Assembly (NCBI GenBank): GCA_032388755.1
Contig: CP135593.1
Coordinates: forward strand, 868,001-932,000
Direction: 5' to 3'
Source: Neisseria sp. DTU_2020_1000833_1_SI_GRL_NUU_006
GTDB taxonomy: Bacteria; Pseudomonadota; Gammaproteobacteria; Burkholderiales; Neisseriaceae
DNA length: 64,000 nucleotides
This document shows positions 41,456-49,715 of the stretch, piece by piece. Made by a program: the position numbers and the translations under genes. Below the pieces are notes generated by a model that had not been told where the DNA came from, ran no database searches, and was given only the letters and a program-made list of their open reading frames with translations. Position 1 is the stretch's first letter, and each line of letters begins with the position of its first letter.

Positions 41456-42591
41456 GATCGGCAATCCTTGTCAACATTGTTCATATAAACCGCTACGGCG
41501 CGCATATAGGCCTCGTCTTCCATTAAAAAGGCATCATGGCCGTGGTTGGATTTGACTTCGATATACTGCACCGGCTTGTGCGCGGCAATCAGCGCTTTGA
41601 CCAGCTCTTTGGAACGCGCGGGCGAGAAACGCCAGTCGGTGCTGAAGCTGGCGACAAAAAATTTCGCTTTCACATTTTGCAGGGCGCGGGTCAGGCTGTC
41701 GCCGAAATCCGCCGCTGGATCGAAATAGTCCAAAGCCTTGGTCATGAGCAGGTAAGTGTTGGCATCAAACCGCCCGACGAATTTGTCGCCCTGATAGCGC
41801 AGATAGGATTCCACCTCAAATTCAACGCCATAGCCGTATTGATAGCCGTTGGAACGCAAATCGCGTCCGAATTTTTTGCCCAAACCGTCTTCGGCAAGGT
41901 AAGTGATGTGCCCCATCATACGGGCAATCCGTAAGCCCCGTGCGGGAACGGTATTGTGGCTGCGGTAATGTCCTTCGTTGAAATCGGGGTCGGTCAAAAT
42001 CGCCTGACGCGCTACATCATTAAACGCGATATTTTGCGTCGAGAGTTTCGGCGCAGACGCAATCACTAAGGCATGGCGCACGCGCTCCGGATAGGAAATC
42101 GTCCACTGCAAAGCCTGCATGCCGCCCAAGCTGCCGCCGACAACCGCCGCCCATTGTTCGATGCCGAGATAGTCGGCAAGCGCGGCTTGGGATTTTACCC
42201 AGTCCTTCACCGTAACCACCGGAAAATCCGCGCCGTATTCCCTGCCCGTTTCAGGATTGATCGACAAAGGCCCGCTGCTGCCGTCGCAGCCGCCCAAATT
42301 GTTCAAACCGACCACGAAAAAACGTTCCGTATCAATCGGTTTGCCGGGTCCGACCATATTGTCCCACCAGCCCGCATATTTATCCTCTGCCGAATGCCTG
42401 CCCGCAACATGATGGTTGCCCGACAGCGCATGGCAGATTAAAACCGCATTGTTTTTTTCGGCATTCAGCTCACCGTAAGTTTCAATCATCAGATCGAAAC
42501 GCGGCAAAGTTTTACCGTTTTCCAAAACCAGCGGCATCTCAAACGGAATTTTTTGGGGCGTTACAATGCCCACCGAGGCACTTTGACTCAT
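41452..42591 (-). CDS. metX: Homoserine O-acetyltransferase
   Basis: MetX acetylates homoserine using acetyl-CoA. The ATG at 42591 (MSQSASVGIVTPQKIPFEMPLVL) gives 379 aa, as in other Neisseria. The alpha/beta-hydrolase fold shows VGGSLGGMQALQWTISYP with the nucleophile Ser, and the terminal VKSNHGHDAFLMEDEAY with the catalytic His. Some enzymes of this family use succinyl-CoA, so acyl specificity is inferred from MetY in the same window. An AT-rich -10-like TATAAT (minus strand, 42624-42629) lies upstream without a good -35. Confidence 0.94.
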   Translation of the reverse strand: MSQSASVGIVTPQKIPFEMPLVLENGKTLPRFDLMIETYGELNAEKNNAVLICHALSGNHHVAGRHSAEDKYAGWWDNMVGPGKPIDTERFFVVGLNNLGGCDGSSGPLSINPETGREYGADFPVVTVKDWVKSQAALADYLGIEQWAAVVGGSLGGMQALQWTISYPERVRHALVIASAPKLSTQNIAFNDVARQAILTDPDFNEGHYRSHNTVPARGLRIARMMGHITYLAEDGLGKKFGRDLRSNGYQYGYGVEFEVESYLRYQGDKFVGRFDANTYLLMTKALDYFDPAADFGDSLTRALQNVKAKFFVASFSTDWRFSPARSKELVKALIAAHKPVQYIEVKSNHGHDAFLMEDEAYMRAVAVYMNNVDKDCRS

Positions 42592-42748
42592 ATCCTGTTC
42601 CAACAAATGCGGCGAAAAGCGTTATTATATAGCAAACGGCATGACTTTTTGACACGGTCGGACAAGCAGCCTGACACGCTGAAACATCCGTTCCCATGCC
42701 GCCGCACCCAAACCATACTTTTTCAGACGACCTCCCCCGCTTCCCGAT

Positions 42749-42949
42749 ATGATAGGCAGACTTTTCCGTATTTTTTTCTTTTTCGCACTTGCCGCGCTGA
42801 TCATCAACCGCCTCTTCAGCCGCAAGCAAAAACGCGCCCTGCGCGATGTCGCCAAAATCAGCGCATGGGTGCTGCTCGGTGCAGCCGCAGCGACGCTGTT
42901 TTGGTATCTGGTCATGCTGTATTTCAAACACATTCCGGATTCTTATTGA
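42749..42949 (+). CDS. Small membrane protein, hypothetical
   Basis: This 66-aa protein has two hydrophobic segments (LFRIFFFFALAALII and AWVLLGAAAATLFWYLVMLYF) separated by a basic loop (NRLFSRKQKRALRDVAKIS). It is divergent from metX and preceded by a DUS. No function is known. A DUS and the degraded end of the second IS150-like element follow directly. Confidence 0.65.
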   Translation: MIGRLFRIFFFFALAALIINRLFSRKQKRALRDVAKISAWVLLGAAAATLFWYLVMLYFKHIPDSY

Positions 42950-43051
42950 ACGGATGTTGATAGCCGGAAAACTAAAAGGTCGTCTGAATACCTTATTTAT
43001 GGTTTTACCCCCCCCAAAAAAAAAAATCTTGGACACCCGATAAAAGCCTAT

Positions 43052-43948
43052 TCAGGCGCTCTGTGCAAGCTGGGTTCTGTATGCGACAGGACTCAGCTTT
43101 TTCAATTTCAGACTGCAACGCTCCCGGTTGTAGTAATCCATATAGTCATCTATCTGCTTCATCAATTCATCTACCGTCAATTCACCTGCGTTATAGAAAC
43201 ACTCCGTCTTCAACACCGCAAAGAAACTCTCCATCGGCGCATTGTCCCAACAGTTCGCCTTTCGCGACATGCTTTGAACCATGGAATGCCCCGCAAGCAA
43301 TTCCCTATACCCCGCCGTACGGTACAGCACGCCTTGGTCCGAATGAAGAATCGTTCCTTTAGCAGTCAGACGGGGTGCGGCTTTTTCGAGCATTTCCTTC
43401 ACCATTTCGCTGTCGGCTCTGCGGCTCATGGCGTAGGCGGCGATCTCGCGGTTGAACAAGTCCAAGATTGGCGAGAGGTACAGTTTGCCGTCCTTCCCTT
43501 TGAGTTCGGTAACGTCGGTCAGCCATTTTTCGTTGGGCTTTCGGGCTTTGAACCGGCGTTTGAGGAGGTGTTCCGATATCTCGCCCATGGCGGGATGGCG
43601 GTAGGCTTTTTTCGCCCGTATGAGGGCTTTCAGTTCCAACTGCTTCATCAACCGCGCCACTTTGTTGCGGTTCCAATCTAATGCGGCGGCAATGCGCCTT
43701 TGTCCGTAGCGTCCTTTATGCCGCCGGTAGGTTTCGACGAGGAGGGCTTTGTCGGCTGCGTCGGGGTCGGGTCGGTCTTGGTGGTGGTAGTAAAAGCTGC
43801 TTTTGGGCAGGTTTGCGATGTGCAGCAGGTATTTGAGCGGGCGTTGCGCCCTCAGTGTTTGGACGGTTTGGCTTTGTCCTTTGCGGTCCGCTTTTGGCTG
43901 AGGGCTTTTAACTCCTTTAGGTAGGCGACCTCTGCGCGCATATAGCAC
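43052..43948 (-). CDS. IS3-family transposase OrfB, copy 2
   Basis: This is a 298-aa integrase-domain protein with the same DDE motifs as copy 1 (WLTDVTEL, LHSDQGVLY, APMESFFAVLKTE). It lies in the -1 frame relative to orfA and overlaps it by 97 bp, so it is expected to be made as a frameshift fusion. It differs from copy 1 at, for example, DWNRNKVARL versus GWNRKKAARL and RRFKARKPNEK versus RLFTAEKPNEK. Confidence 0.92.
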   Translation of the reverse strand: MLYARRGRLPKGVKSPQPKADRKGQSQTVQTLRAQRPLKYLLHIANLPKSSFYYHHQDRPDPDAADKALLVETYRRHKGRYGQRRIAAALDWNRNKVARLMKQLELKALIRAKKAYRHPAMGEISEHLLKRRFKARKPNEKWLTDVTELKGKDGKLYLSPILDLFNREIAAYAMSRRADSEMVKEMLEKAAPRLTAKGTILHSDQGVLYRTAGYRELLAGHSMVQSMSRKANCWDNAPMESFFAVLKTECFYNAGELTVDELMKQIDDYMDYYNRERCSLKLKKLSPVAYRTQLAQSA

Positions 43949-44202
43949 AACTCTTCGATAAGCTCTGCCTGCGTTTTTTCTTGGTCGGGTTTATCTGCGA
44001 TGAAGGGGTTTTTGCGGTGTTGGGGCATGGTTTTGGATTGGGGATGTTCGAGTGCGCCGATACCGCCTTCTTGATAGGCGCGTATCCATCGTCTCAGGTG
44101 GGTTCGGGAAATGCCGTAATGATCTGCGGTACGCTGTCGGCTGCGTATGTGCAGGTAGTGGAGTACGGCTTGGTATTTGAAGTGTAATGTATATTTGGTC
44201 AT
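43852..44202 (-). CDS. IS3-family transposase OrfA (helix-turn-helix)
   Basis: The ATG at 44202 gives 116 aa (MTKYTLHFKYQAVLHYLHIRSRQRTADHYGISRTHLRRWIRAYQEGGIGALEHP...), an IS150-type helix-turn-helix protein that binds the terminal repeats. It ends with a coiled coil (EKTQAELIEELCYMRAEVAYLKELKALSQK). An upstream extension to 44292 runs beyond the terminal repeat and is not real. It precedes orfB in the -1 frame. Confidence 0.9.
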   Translation of the reverse strand: MTKYTLHFKYQAVLHYLHIRSRQRTADHYGISRTHLRRWIRAYQEGGIGALEHPQSKTMPQHRKNPFIADKPDQEKTQAELIEELCYMRAEVAYLKELKALSQKRTAKDKAKPSKH

Positions 44203-44258
44203 AAAAAAACTGCACCTTGTGAGTTGGAGGGGATGTCCAACTTTTGGGGTGCAGTTCA

Positions 44259-44734
44259 ATGCCCGTTGGACAAAGAAAAACGGCCTCTGCAAACTCGGTT
44301 ACAAACAACATACCCGTACCGATGGGGAAGGCTATATCGAGAAACTGCATATTACCCCCGCCAATACCCATGAGTGCAACCATCTGTCCCCTTTGTTGGA
44401 GGGCCTAACCGAAGGCACGACCGTCTATGCCGACAAAGGCTACGACAGCAAGGAAAACCGGCAACATCTGGAAGACCATCAGTTGTTAGACGGCATTATG
44501 CGCAAAGCCCACCGCAACCGTCCGCTGACGGAAGCGCAAACCAAACGCAACCGATATTTGTCGAAGACCCGTTATGCGGTCGAACAAAGCTTTGGTACGC
44601 TGCACCGTAAATTCCGCTACGCCCGGGCAGCCTATTTTGGTTTGCTCAAAGTGAGTGCGCAAAGCCATCTGAATGCGATGTGTTTGAACCTGTTGAAAGC
44701 GGCTAACAGGCTAAGTGTGTCTGTTGCCGCCTAA
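44259..44734 (+). pseudogene. IS5-family transposase, C-terminal half
   Basis: About 158 C-terminal residues remain (ARWTKKNGLCKLGYKQHTRTDG...). They contain the second Asp of the DDE triad (TVYADKGYDS) and the YREK-like motif with the catalytic Glu (KTRYAVEQSFGTLHRKFRYARAAYFG). The frame appears to open in the adjacent IS150-like end, but those upstream codons belong to the other element. It cannot encode an active enzyme. Confidence 0.85.
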
Positions 44735-44881
44735 AAGGCGGCCCGGATGCCTGATTATCGGGTATTCGGGGAGGATTAAGGGGATATTTGGGTAAAATCA
44801 GGAGCAATTAGGGGCGGAAATAGACGAAAACCTGTGTTTGGGTTTCGGCTGTCGGGGGAAGGGCTTTTTTGCAAAGGTCTC
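44259..44881 (+). mobile_element. Truncated IS5-family (IS1106-like) element
   Basis: Only the 3' part remains. The right end GCAAAGGTCTC (to 44881) is the terminal repeat of IS1106-type elements (GAGACCTTTGC outward). The left part, including the 5' half of the transposase gene, is missing at the junction with the IS150-like copy. Confidence 0.8.
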
Positions 44882-44891
44882 TATATAGTTC

Positions 44892-44929
44892 AAAAGGTCG
44901 TCTGAAACAGGATTTCAGACGACCTTTTT
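44892..44929. terminator. DUS-pair terminator
   Basis: AAAAGGTCGTCTGAAA and TTTCAGACGACCTTTTT form a perfect stem with a short loop, downstream of the Spy-like gene (minus strand) and of the IS5 remnant. Confidence 0.8.
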
Positions 44930-44956
44930 GTACGGATCAATCAGGAAGGCGATATG

Positions 44957-45385
44957 TCAGCGAAGGCAGGAAGAAAGCCAAATCTGGCGTTGGCGTGGAT
45001 TGAGCAGGTGGTAGAAACGGTGTTGGATTTCCAATTCTTCCACGGCGAAGTCCATGCTCGACAAGTAGCGGGTTTCGACATAATCGCGGGCGTTGTTTTG
45101 ATCGAAATTATCTGCCGCAAGGATTTTCATAATGACTTGGCGGCGGTTACGGTCTGTGCGGACGAGTTTGCGGTATGCTTTGTCCGATGCCTGTTTGTAA
45201 TCATTACGGATACGGCGCAAAGCATTGTGTTGGTCTTGCGTCAGATTAAGGGAGCGGATGTCGCAATTGGCTTGAAAATCGTCCAGCTTGATATATTGGG
45301 GGCCGGCGTGCGCTTGACCGACAGCCGTCAGTAGCGCAACCGATAATGCACAGAGGGGTAAATAAGATTTGAATCCGACAGACAC
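44957..45385 (-). CDS. Spy/CpxP-like periplasmic protein
   Basis: The 142-aa product has a signal peptide ending AHA (about residue 27). The mature part is helical, with LTxxQ-type repeats (SLNLTQDQHNALRRI and LLNPRQRQIWL) characteristic of Spy/CpxP chaperones. It has one Cys near the start and one at the end that could form a disulfide. It probably acts in periplasmic protein folding or stress. Divergent from rpe. Confidence 0.8.
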   Translation of the reverse strand: MSVGFKSYLPLCALSVALLTAVGQAHAGPQYIKLDDFQANCDIRSLNLTQDQHNALRRIRNDYKQASDKAYRKLVRTDRNRRQVIMKILAADNFDQNNARDYVETRYLSSMDFAVEELEIQHRFYHLLNPRQRQIWLSSCLR

Positions 45386-45489
45386 AGCGTTTTCCTAGTT
45401 TCCGTAACCGCGCAAATATACCCGATTAGCGTGTGAAAGGCAGTATCCCTCCAGTTAACTTTTGTTAACTTCATATCTTTATTTTATTT

Positions 45490-45517
45490 CTGACAAAACA
45501 TATCCTTAACCTATAAT
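45490..45517 (+). promoter_or_regulatory. Probable promoter of rpe
   Basis: CTGACA (45490-45495), 16-bp spacer, TATAAT (45512-45517). The leader to the rpe ATG would be about 115 nt. Confidence 0.55.
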
Positions 45518-45640
45518 TATTTATGCATATGCTTACTTTTGTTAAATATTAATAATGCATAGTTAGTGTTGTGTGAGGCGTTGGTGGTAGAATATGAAAA
45601 ATTATCTGTTTATCAAACCACACCATCCGACTGGATTTCT

Positions 45641-46324
45641 ATGAACCACAATTTCCGTATTGCGCCCAGCATCTTATCCGCCGATTTTGCCCGTTTGGGT
45701 GAGGAAGTAACGAAAGTTATCGAAGCGGGAGCCGATTTGATTCATTTCGACGTGATGGACAATCATTATGTGCCGAATCTGACTTTCGGCCCTATGGTCT
45801 GCGCGGCGTTGAAGCCTTATGCCACCGTGCCGATTGATGTGCATCTGATGGTCGAACCCGTTGACGATCTGATTCAGGCATTTGCCAAAGCAGGGGCGTC
45901 AATTATCACGTTTCATCCCGAAGCCAGCCGCCATATCGACCGCAGCCTGAGCCTGATTAAAGATGCAGGCTGTCAGGCAGGGTTGGTGTTGAATCCGGCA
46001 ACTCCTGCTTACGTTTTGGAAAACGTATTGGACAGGCTGGACATGGTATTGTTGATGTCGGTCAATCCCGGTTTCGGCGGACAAAGCTTCATCCCGCATA
46101 CCCTTGAAAAAATCCGTCAAGTGCGGGCGATGTTGGATCGGTACGAAGCGCAAAGCGGGCGGCACATCGCCATTGAAGTGGACGGCGGCATCAAAACCGA
46201 CAATATCGCCGCCGTCGCGGCGGCGGGTGCCGATACTTTTGTGGCAGGTTCCGCCATCTTTGGCAAGCCGGACTATAAGGCGGTGATTACCGAGATGCGT
46301 GGACAACTGGCGCACCTTGGTTGA
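45641..46324 (+). CDS. rpe: Ribulose-phosphate 3-epimerase
   Basis: Rpe interconverts ribulose-5-phosphate and xylulose-5-phosphate. The ATG at 45641 (MNHNFRIAPSILSADFARLGEEV) gives 227 aa; the open frame upstream to 45566 lacks support. Active-site motifs: APSILSADF, LIHFDVMDNHYVPNLTFGP, DVHLMVEP, MSVNPGFGGQSFIP and EVDGGIKTDN. The length is standard. Single gene. Confidence 0.96.
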   Translation: MNHNFRIAPSILSADFARLGEEVTKVIEAGADLIHFDVMDNHYVPNLTFGPMVCAALKPYATVPIDVHLMVEPVDDLIQAFAKAGASIITFHPEASRHIDRSLSLIKDAGCQAGLVLNPATPAYVLENVLDRLDMVLLMSVNPGFGGQSFIPHTLEKIRQVRAMLDRYEAQSGRHIAIEVDGGIKTDNIAAVAAAGADTFVAGSAIFGKPDYKAVITEMRGQLAHLG

Positions 46325-46411
46325 GTCGGCTTTGAGGTCGTCTGAAAACAAACGTAGTGGATTTTGCGAAAAGCAATATCATCATGTAGATATAGATTTT
46401 AAGGTTTTATT

Positions 46412-46732
46412 ATGAAAAATTATTGGTTTCAAAAAAGTTTGAAATTTGTTGCGGCAGCGATTTTGGCTATCTCTCCGCTGGCTGTGTCAGCACATGGGAT
46501 GCATAAGCACAAACCTTTATCGTTGGAAGAATTGCCGGAAATCTGCCGTCAATATTTCGCACGCGCAGACGAGTGTTATAAAAAGGCAGGCAAGAAAGCC
46601 GATTTTCAACGCAACAATACAAAATTTTTATTTCAATCGCTGCCTGCGGCAGATTTGGGACAACGGCAACGTATGTGCCAAATTGCGATGGATTCTTTTA
46701 AAGAGAAAACAAGCAATCTCCATTGCGAATAG
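46412..46732 (+). CDS. Exported small cysteine-containing protein
   Basis: This 106-aa protein has a signal peptide (KFVAAAILAISPLAVSA, cleavage before HGMHKHK). The mature part has four cysteines (EICRQYF, DECYKKA, RMCQIAM and the final HCE) likely to form two disulfides, and an N-terminal His/Lys-rich stretch. It resembles small periplasmic DUF5339-type proteins of Neisseria, though this family call is uncertain. Function unknown. Confidence 0.65.
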   Translation: MKNYWFQKSLKFVAAAILAISPLAVSAHGMHKHKPLSLEELPEICRQYFARADECYKKAGKKADFQRNNTKFLFQSLPAADLGQRQRMCQIAMDSFKEKTSNLHCE

Positions 46733-46844
46733 AGGATTGCCCATCTTTTTTCAGACGACTTTTGTATGAAAACAGGCTGCACAAAACTGTTTTGTATGGT
46801 AAAGTCTGCTTTTAATAACTCGGCGGTTTAAAGCCGTCATTCAG

Positions 46845-46951
46845 GGGCTGTTTGAATTTAAAATCAGATTTGTTGGAAACGCTGCATCGTTTGCGCGGCG
46901 TATTTCGAGAAACGGGCTGTTTGCCTGTCTGGTTTTAAATTCAAGCAGCCC
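46845..46951. repeat. MITE-like element with inverted ends
   Basis: The ends GGGCTGTTTGAATTTAAAA (46845-) and its near-perfect complement ending TTTTAAATTCAAGCAGCCC (46933-46951) bound a 107-bp segment with no coding capacity, between a small gene and hisZ. Two mismatches occur in 23 bp. Confidence 0.5.
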
Positions 46952-46987
46952 TTTGCGTTTACAAAAACAGATAGAAGGTAGATTCCC

Positions 46988-48139
46988 ATGCAATCTTGGC
47001 AGCTTCCCGAACATGTTGCCGATGTGTTGCCGACCAACGCCCGACAGTTGGAAAGCGCGCGAGAGCAGTTGTTGACTTTGTTCCGAGTGCACGGTTACGA
47101 GCTGGTACAGCCTCCGCTGATGGAATACAGCCATTCCCTGCTGACACACATTGACGCGGGTTTGTCTTTGAAAACCATTTTGGTGGTCGATCAGCTGAGC
47201 GGTCGGCAGTTGGGCATCCGCGCCGACATTACGCCGCAAGTGGCGCGTATCGATGCGCATCTTTTGTCCGCCAATCAAGGGATTAACCGATTGTGTTACG
47301 CAGGTCCTGTGTTGCACGCGCGGCCGGAGGGTTTGCTCAATATGCGCGAACCTTTGCAGGCGGGAGCGGAGATGTATGGTTTCGCCGACATCCGGGCGGA
47401 TATCGAACTGATTGACCTGATGCTCAAAAGCATGAAGATTGCCGATATGGGCGAGGTTTTGCTGTCGCTGGGCCATATCGGCGTATTCCGCGCTTTGTCC
47501 GATGCGGCGCATTTGGATGCGGAGCAGTCCGCAACGCTGCTTGCGTTGATGCAGGATAAAGATACCGAAGCGGTCGAAGCGCAGGTTAAGGCTTGGAAGC
47601 TGGACGGTATGTGGGCGAAAGCATTCTCGCTGCTGCCGCGTCTGTATGGTGGACGTGAAGTGTTGTCCGCCGCGCGCGAACGATTGCCGGATCTGTCGGC
47701 AGTCGGCAGCGCGTTGGACGAATTGCAGGCAGTGTGCGACGCATTCCCGAATCAGAAAGTCCATATCGACTTATCCGAACTGCGCGTCGACAATTATCAC
47801 ACCGGCTTGCTGTATGCGGCATACGGTTCCAATTTCCATGACGCGGTCGCACGGGGCGGGCGTTATGACGGATTGGGCGAATATTTCGGCCGTGCGCGTC
47901 CGGCAACGGGATTCAGTTTCGACTTGCGCAGCTTTATCGGACGTTTGCCCGCCATTGAGCGTCAGCCCGTCGTCTTGGTTGATGCGGAAGATGCCGAAGC
48001 AGCACGCGAAGCAGTCGAAGCCTTGCGTGAACAAGGGCAGTGTATCGTTGTCGACTACGGTATCGGACACAATGCTTCGGAAGAGGTTGCAGGTCGTCTG
48101 AAAAAGGCGGACGGCGTTTGGCAGGTTGAGAAAATTTAA
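46988..48139 (+). CDS. hisZ: ATP phosphoribosyltransferase regulatory subunit HisZ
   Basis: HisZ is the HisRS-like regulatory partner of the short-form HisG at the first step of histidine synthesis. The 383-aa product (MQSWQLPEHVADVLPTNARQLESAREQLLTLF...) keeps the class II synthetase fold (GYELVQPPLMEYSHSLL, LGIRADITPQVARIDAHLL, FSFDLRSFIGRLP) but lacks a C-terminal anticodon-binding domain. In meningococci hisZ also precedes purA, as here. Confidence 0.93.
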   Translation: MQSWQLPEHVADVLPTNARQLESAREQLLTLFRVHGYELVQPPLMEYSHSLLTHIDAGLSLKTILVVDQLSGRQLGIRADITPQVARIDAHLLSANQGINRLCYAGPVLHARPEGLLNMREPLQAGAEMYGFADIRADIELIDLMLKSMKIADMGEVLLSLGHIGVFRALSDAAHLDAEQSATLLALMQDKDTEAVEAQVKAWKLDGMWAKAFSLLPRLYGGREVLSAARERLPDLSAVGSALDELQAVCDAFPNQKVHIDLSELRVDNYHTGLLYAAYGSNFHDAVARGGRYDGLGEYFGRARPATGFSFDLRSFIGRLPAIERQPVVLVDAEDAEAAREAVEALREQGQCIVVDYGIGHNASEEVAGRLKKADGVWQVEKI

Positions 48140-48148
48140 ATACCCATT

Positions 48149-48215
48149 CATAGCGGATTAAAGGCAAATCAGGGCAGGGCGCAAAGCCGTCTTGGTTTGA
48201 AGTTGATTCACGATA
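48149..48215. repeat. Diverged miniature Correia-type element
   Basis: The 67-bp stretch CATAGCGGATTAAAGGCAAA... to GAAGTTGATTCACGATA aligns along its length with the 70-bp element at 24861-24930 (GGATTAAA, AAATCAGG, AAAGCCGT, TTGGTTTGAAGTT), with both terminal repeats mutated. It lies between hisZ and purA, 30 bp before purA. Confidence 0.65.
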
Positions 48216-48244
48216 ATTTTCTAATATTAATAGGTTATATGGCT

Positions 48245-49543
48245 ATGGCTAAAAATGTTGTAGTAATCGGCGTCCAGTGGGGCGATGAAGGCAAAGGTAA
48301 AATCGTTGACTGGCTGGCGGAAGAAACCAGCGGTGTCGTGCGTTTCCAAGGCGGCCACAATGCGGGTCATACTCTGGTCGTCGGCGGCAAGAAAACCATT
48401 TTGCGCCTGATTCCGAGCGGCATCCTGCATGAAAACTTGGATTGCTTCATCGGTTCCGGCGTTGTCGTTTCCCCCGAAGCATTGTTGGGCGAAATCGACG
48501 AGTTGAACGCAGCAGGCGTGAAAAACGTTAAAGGTCGTCTGAAAATCGCGCCGACCTGTCCGCTGATCCTGCCTTACCACATTGCGCTTGACCAAGCCCG
48601 CGAAGCATCGCGCGGCAAAGGCAAAATCGGCACGACCGGTCGCGGCATCGGCCCAGCCTACGAAGACAAAGTGGCACGCCGCGCCATCCGTGTCGTTGAT
48701 TTGCTGCATCCTGAAAAACTGCGTGAAAAACTGGATGCCATCCTCGCTTATTACAACGTTCAATTGCAACATCTGCACAATGCCGAGCCGGTTAAAGCGG
48801 AAGATGTGATGGCGGTTATCGAAAAAGTCGCACCGCGCATTACGCCTATGATTACCGACGTATCCCGCGTGTTGAACGAGAAAAACAAAAACGGCGAAAA
48901 ACTGCTGTTTGAAGGCGCGCAAGGTACGCTGTTGGACATCGATTACGGCACTTACCCCTTCGTTACCTCGTCCAACTGCTTGGCGGGAGCCGCTTCCGCA
49001 GGCGCGGGCGTAGGTCCGCAAATGCTGGATTATGTTTTGGGTATCGTCAAAGCCTATACCACGCGCGTCGGTTCAGGCCCATTCCCGACTGAATTGTTCG
49101 ACGAAGTAGGCGCAGGTTTGGCAGAACGCGGACACGAATTCGGCTCCGTAACCGGCCGCGCACGCCGCTGCGGTTGGTTTGATGCCGCCGCGTTGAAACG
49201 CTCCATCCAAGTCAACGGCATTTCCGGCATGTGTATCACCAAGCTGGACGTGATGGACGGCATTGAAACCATCAATATCTGCGTCGGCTACGAATTACCC
49301 GACGGCAGCAAAACCGACATCCTGCCTTGCGGTTCGGATGCGGTAGAAACCTGCAAGCCGATTTACGAAACCATGCCCGGCTGGAGCGAATCGACTGTCG
49401 GCGTGAAAAGCTACGACGCATTGCCTGCCAATGCCAAAGCATATTTGAAACGCATCGAAGAAGTCTGCAGCGCACCGGTAGCCATCGTCTCTACCGGCCC
49501 TGACCGCGAAGAAACCATCGTTTTGCATCATCCGTTCGCATAA
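48245..49543 (+). CDS. purA: Adenylosuccinate synthetase
   Basis: PurA makes adenylosuccinate from IMP and aspartate using GTP. The start is MAKNVVVIGVQWGDEGKGK (48245, 432 aa); a start six bases earlier (48239, MAMAKN) is equally possible. Motifs: WGDEGKGK P-loop, GGHNAGHT, GTTGRGIGPAYEDK, EGAQGTLLDIDYGTYPFVTSSN, GSVTGRARRCGWFD and STGPDREETI. A DUS in the 5' part reads KGRLK. The diverged Correia-type repeat immediately upstream may affect its promoter. Confidence 0.96.
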   Translation: MAKNVVVIGVQWGDEGKGKIVDWLAEETSGVVRFQGGHNAGHTLVVGGKKTILRLIPSGILHENLDCFIGSGVVVSPEALLGEIDELNAAGVKNVKGRLKIAPTCPLILPYHIALDQAREASRGKGKIGTTGRGIGPAYEDKVARRAIRVVDLLHPEKLREKLDAILAYYNVQLQHLHNAEPVKAEDVMAVIEKVAPRITPMITDVSRVLNEKNKNGEKLLFEGAQGTLLDIDYGTYPFVTSSNCLAGAASAGAGVGPQMLDYVLGIVKAYTTRVGSGPFPTELFDEVGAGLAERGHEFGSVTGRARRCGWFDAAALKRSIQVNGISGMCITKLDVMDGIETINICVGYELPDGSKTDILPCGSDAVETCKPIYETMPGWSESTVGVKSYDALPANAKAYLKRIEEVCSAPVAIVSTGPDREETIVLHHPFA

Positions 49544-49555
49544 TGCTTTGATTGT

Positions 49556-49595
49556 AAAAGGTCGTTTGAAAACTTGGGCTTTCAGACGACCTTTT
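49556..49595 (+). terminator. DUS-pair terminator after purA
   Basis: AAAAGGTCGTTTGAAA (one DUS mismatch) pairs with TTTCAGACGACCTTTTT. Confidence 0.75.
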
Positions 49596-49660
49596 TGTAT
49601 TGATAGGTGATTTACTTTACCGTCAATCCAATCGCTCTGCTTTCGTTGCATTTTTTATGA

Positions 49661-49704
49661 AAGGGGTCGTCTGAAAAATCAACTGTGGTTTTCAGACGAC
49701 CCTT
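49661..49704 (-). terminator. DUS-pair terminator after RidA-family gene
   Basis: AAGGGGTCGTCTGAAAA and TTTTCAGACGACCCTT form a stem with a 12-nt loop on the 3' side of the 49716-50066 gene. Confidence 0.7.
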
Positions 49705-49715
49705 GTCCAATCCAA

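Larger units (their letters stand above)
43000..44258 (-). mobile_element. IS3-family (IS150-like) element, copy 2, complete
   Basis: The left end TGAACTGCACCCCAAAAG (minus strand from 44258) is intact. The other end is altered: where copy 1 has CTCCCCAAATCTTGG, this copy has C8 (43008-43015) followed by A11 (43016-43026), so the exact boundary near 43000 is uncertain. orfA and orfB are both intact. On the orfA side it abuts the middle of an IS5-family transposase; the matching 5' half of that gene is not found on the other side, so insertion was accompanied or followed by a deletion. Confidence 0.85.

Noticed and set aside
44177..44258. N-terminal extension of the IS5-type transposase frame
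   Set aside because: These codons lie in the terminal region of the adjacent IS150-like element and are a fusion by chance.
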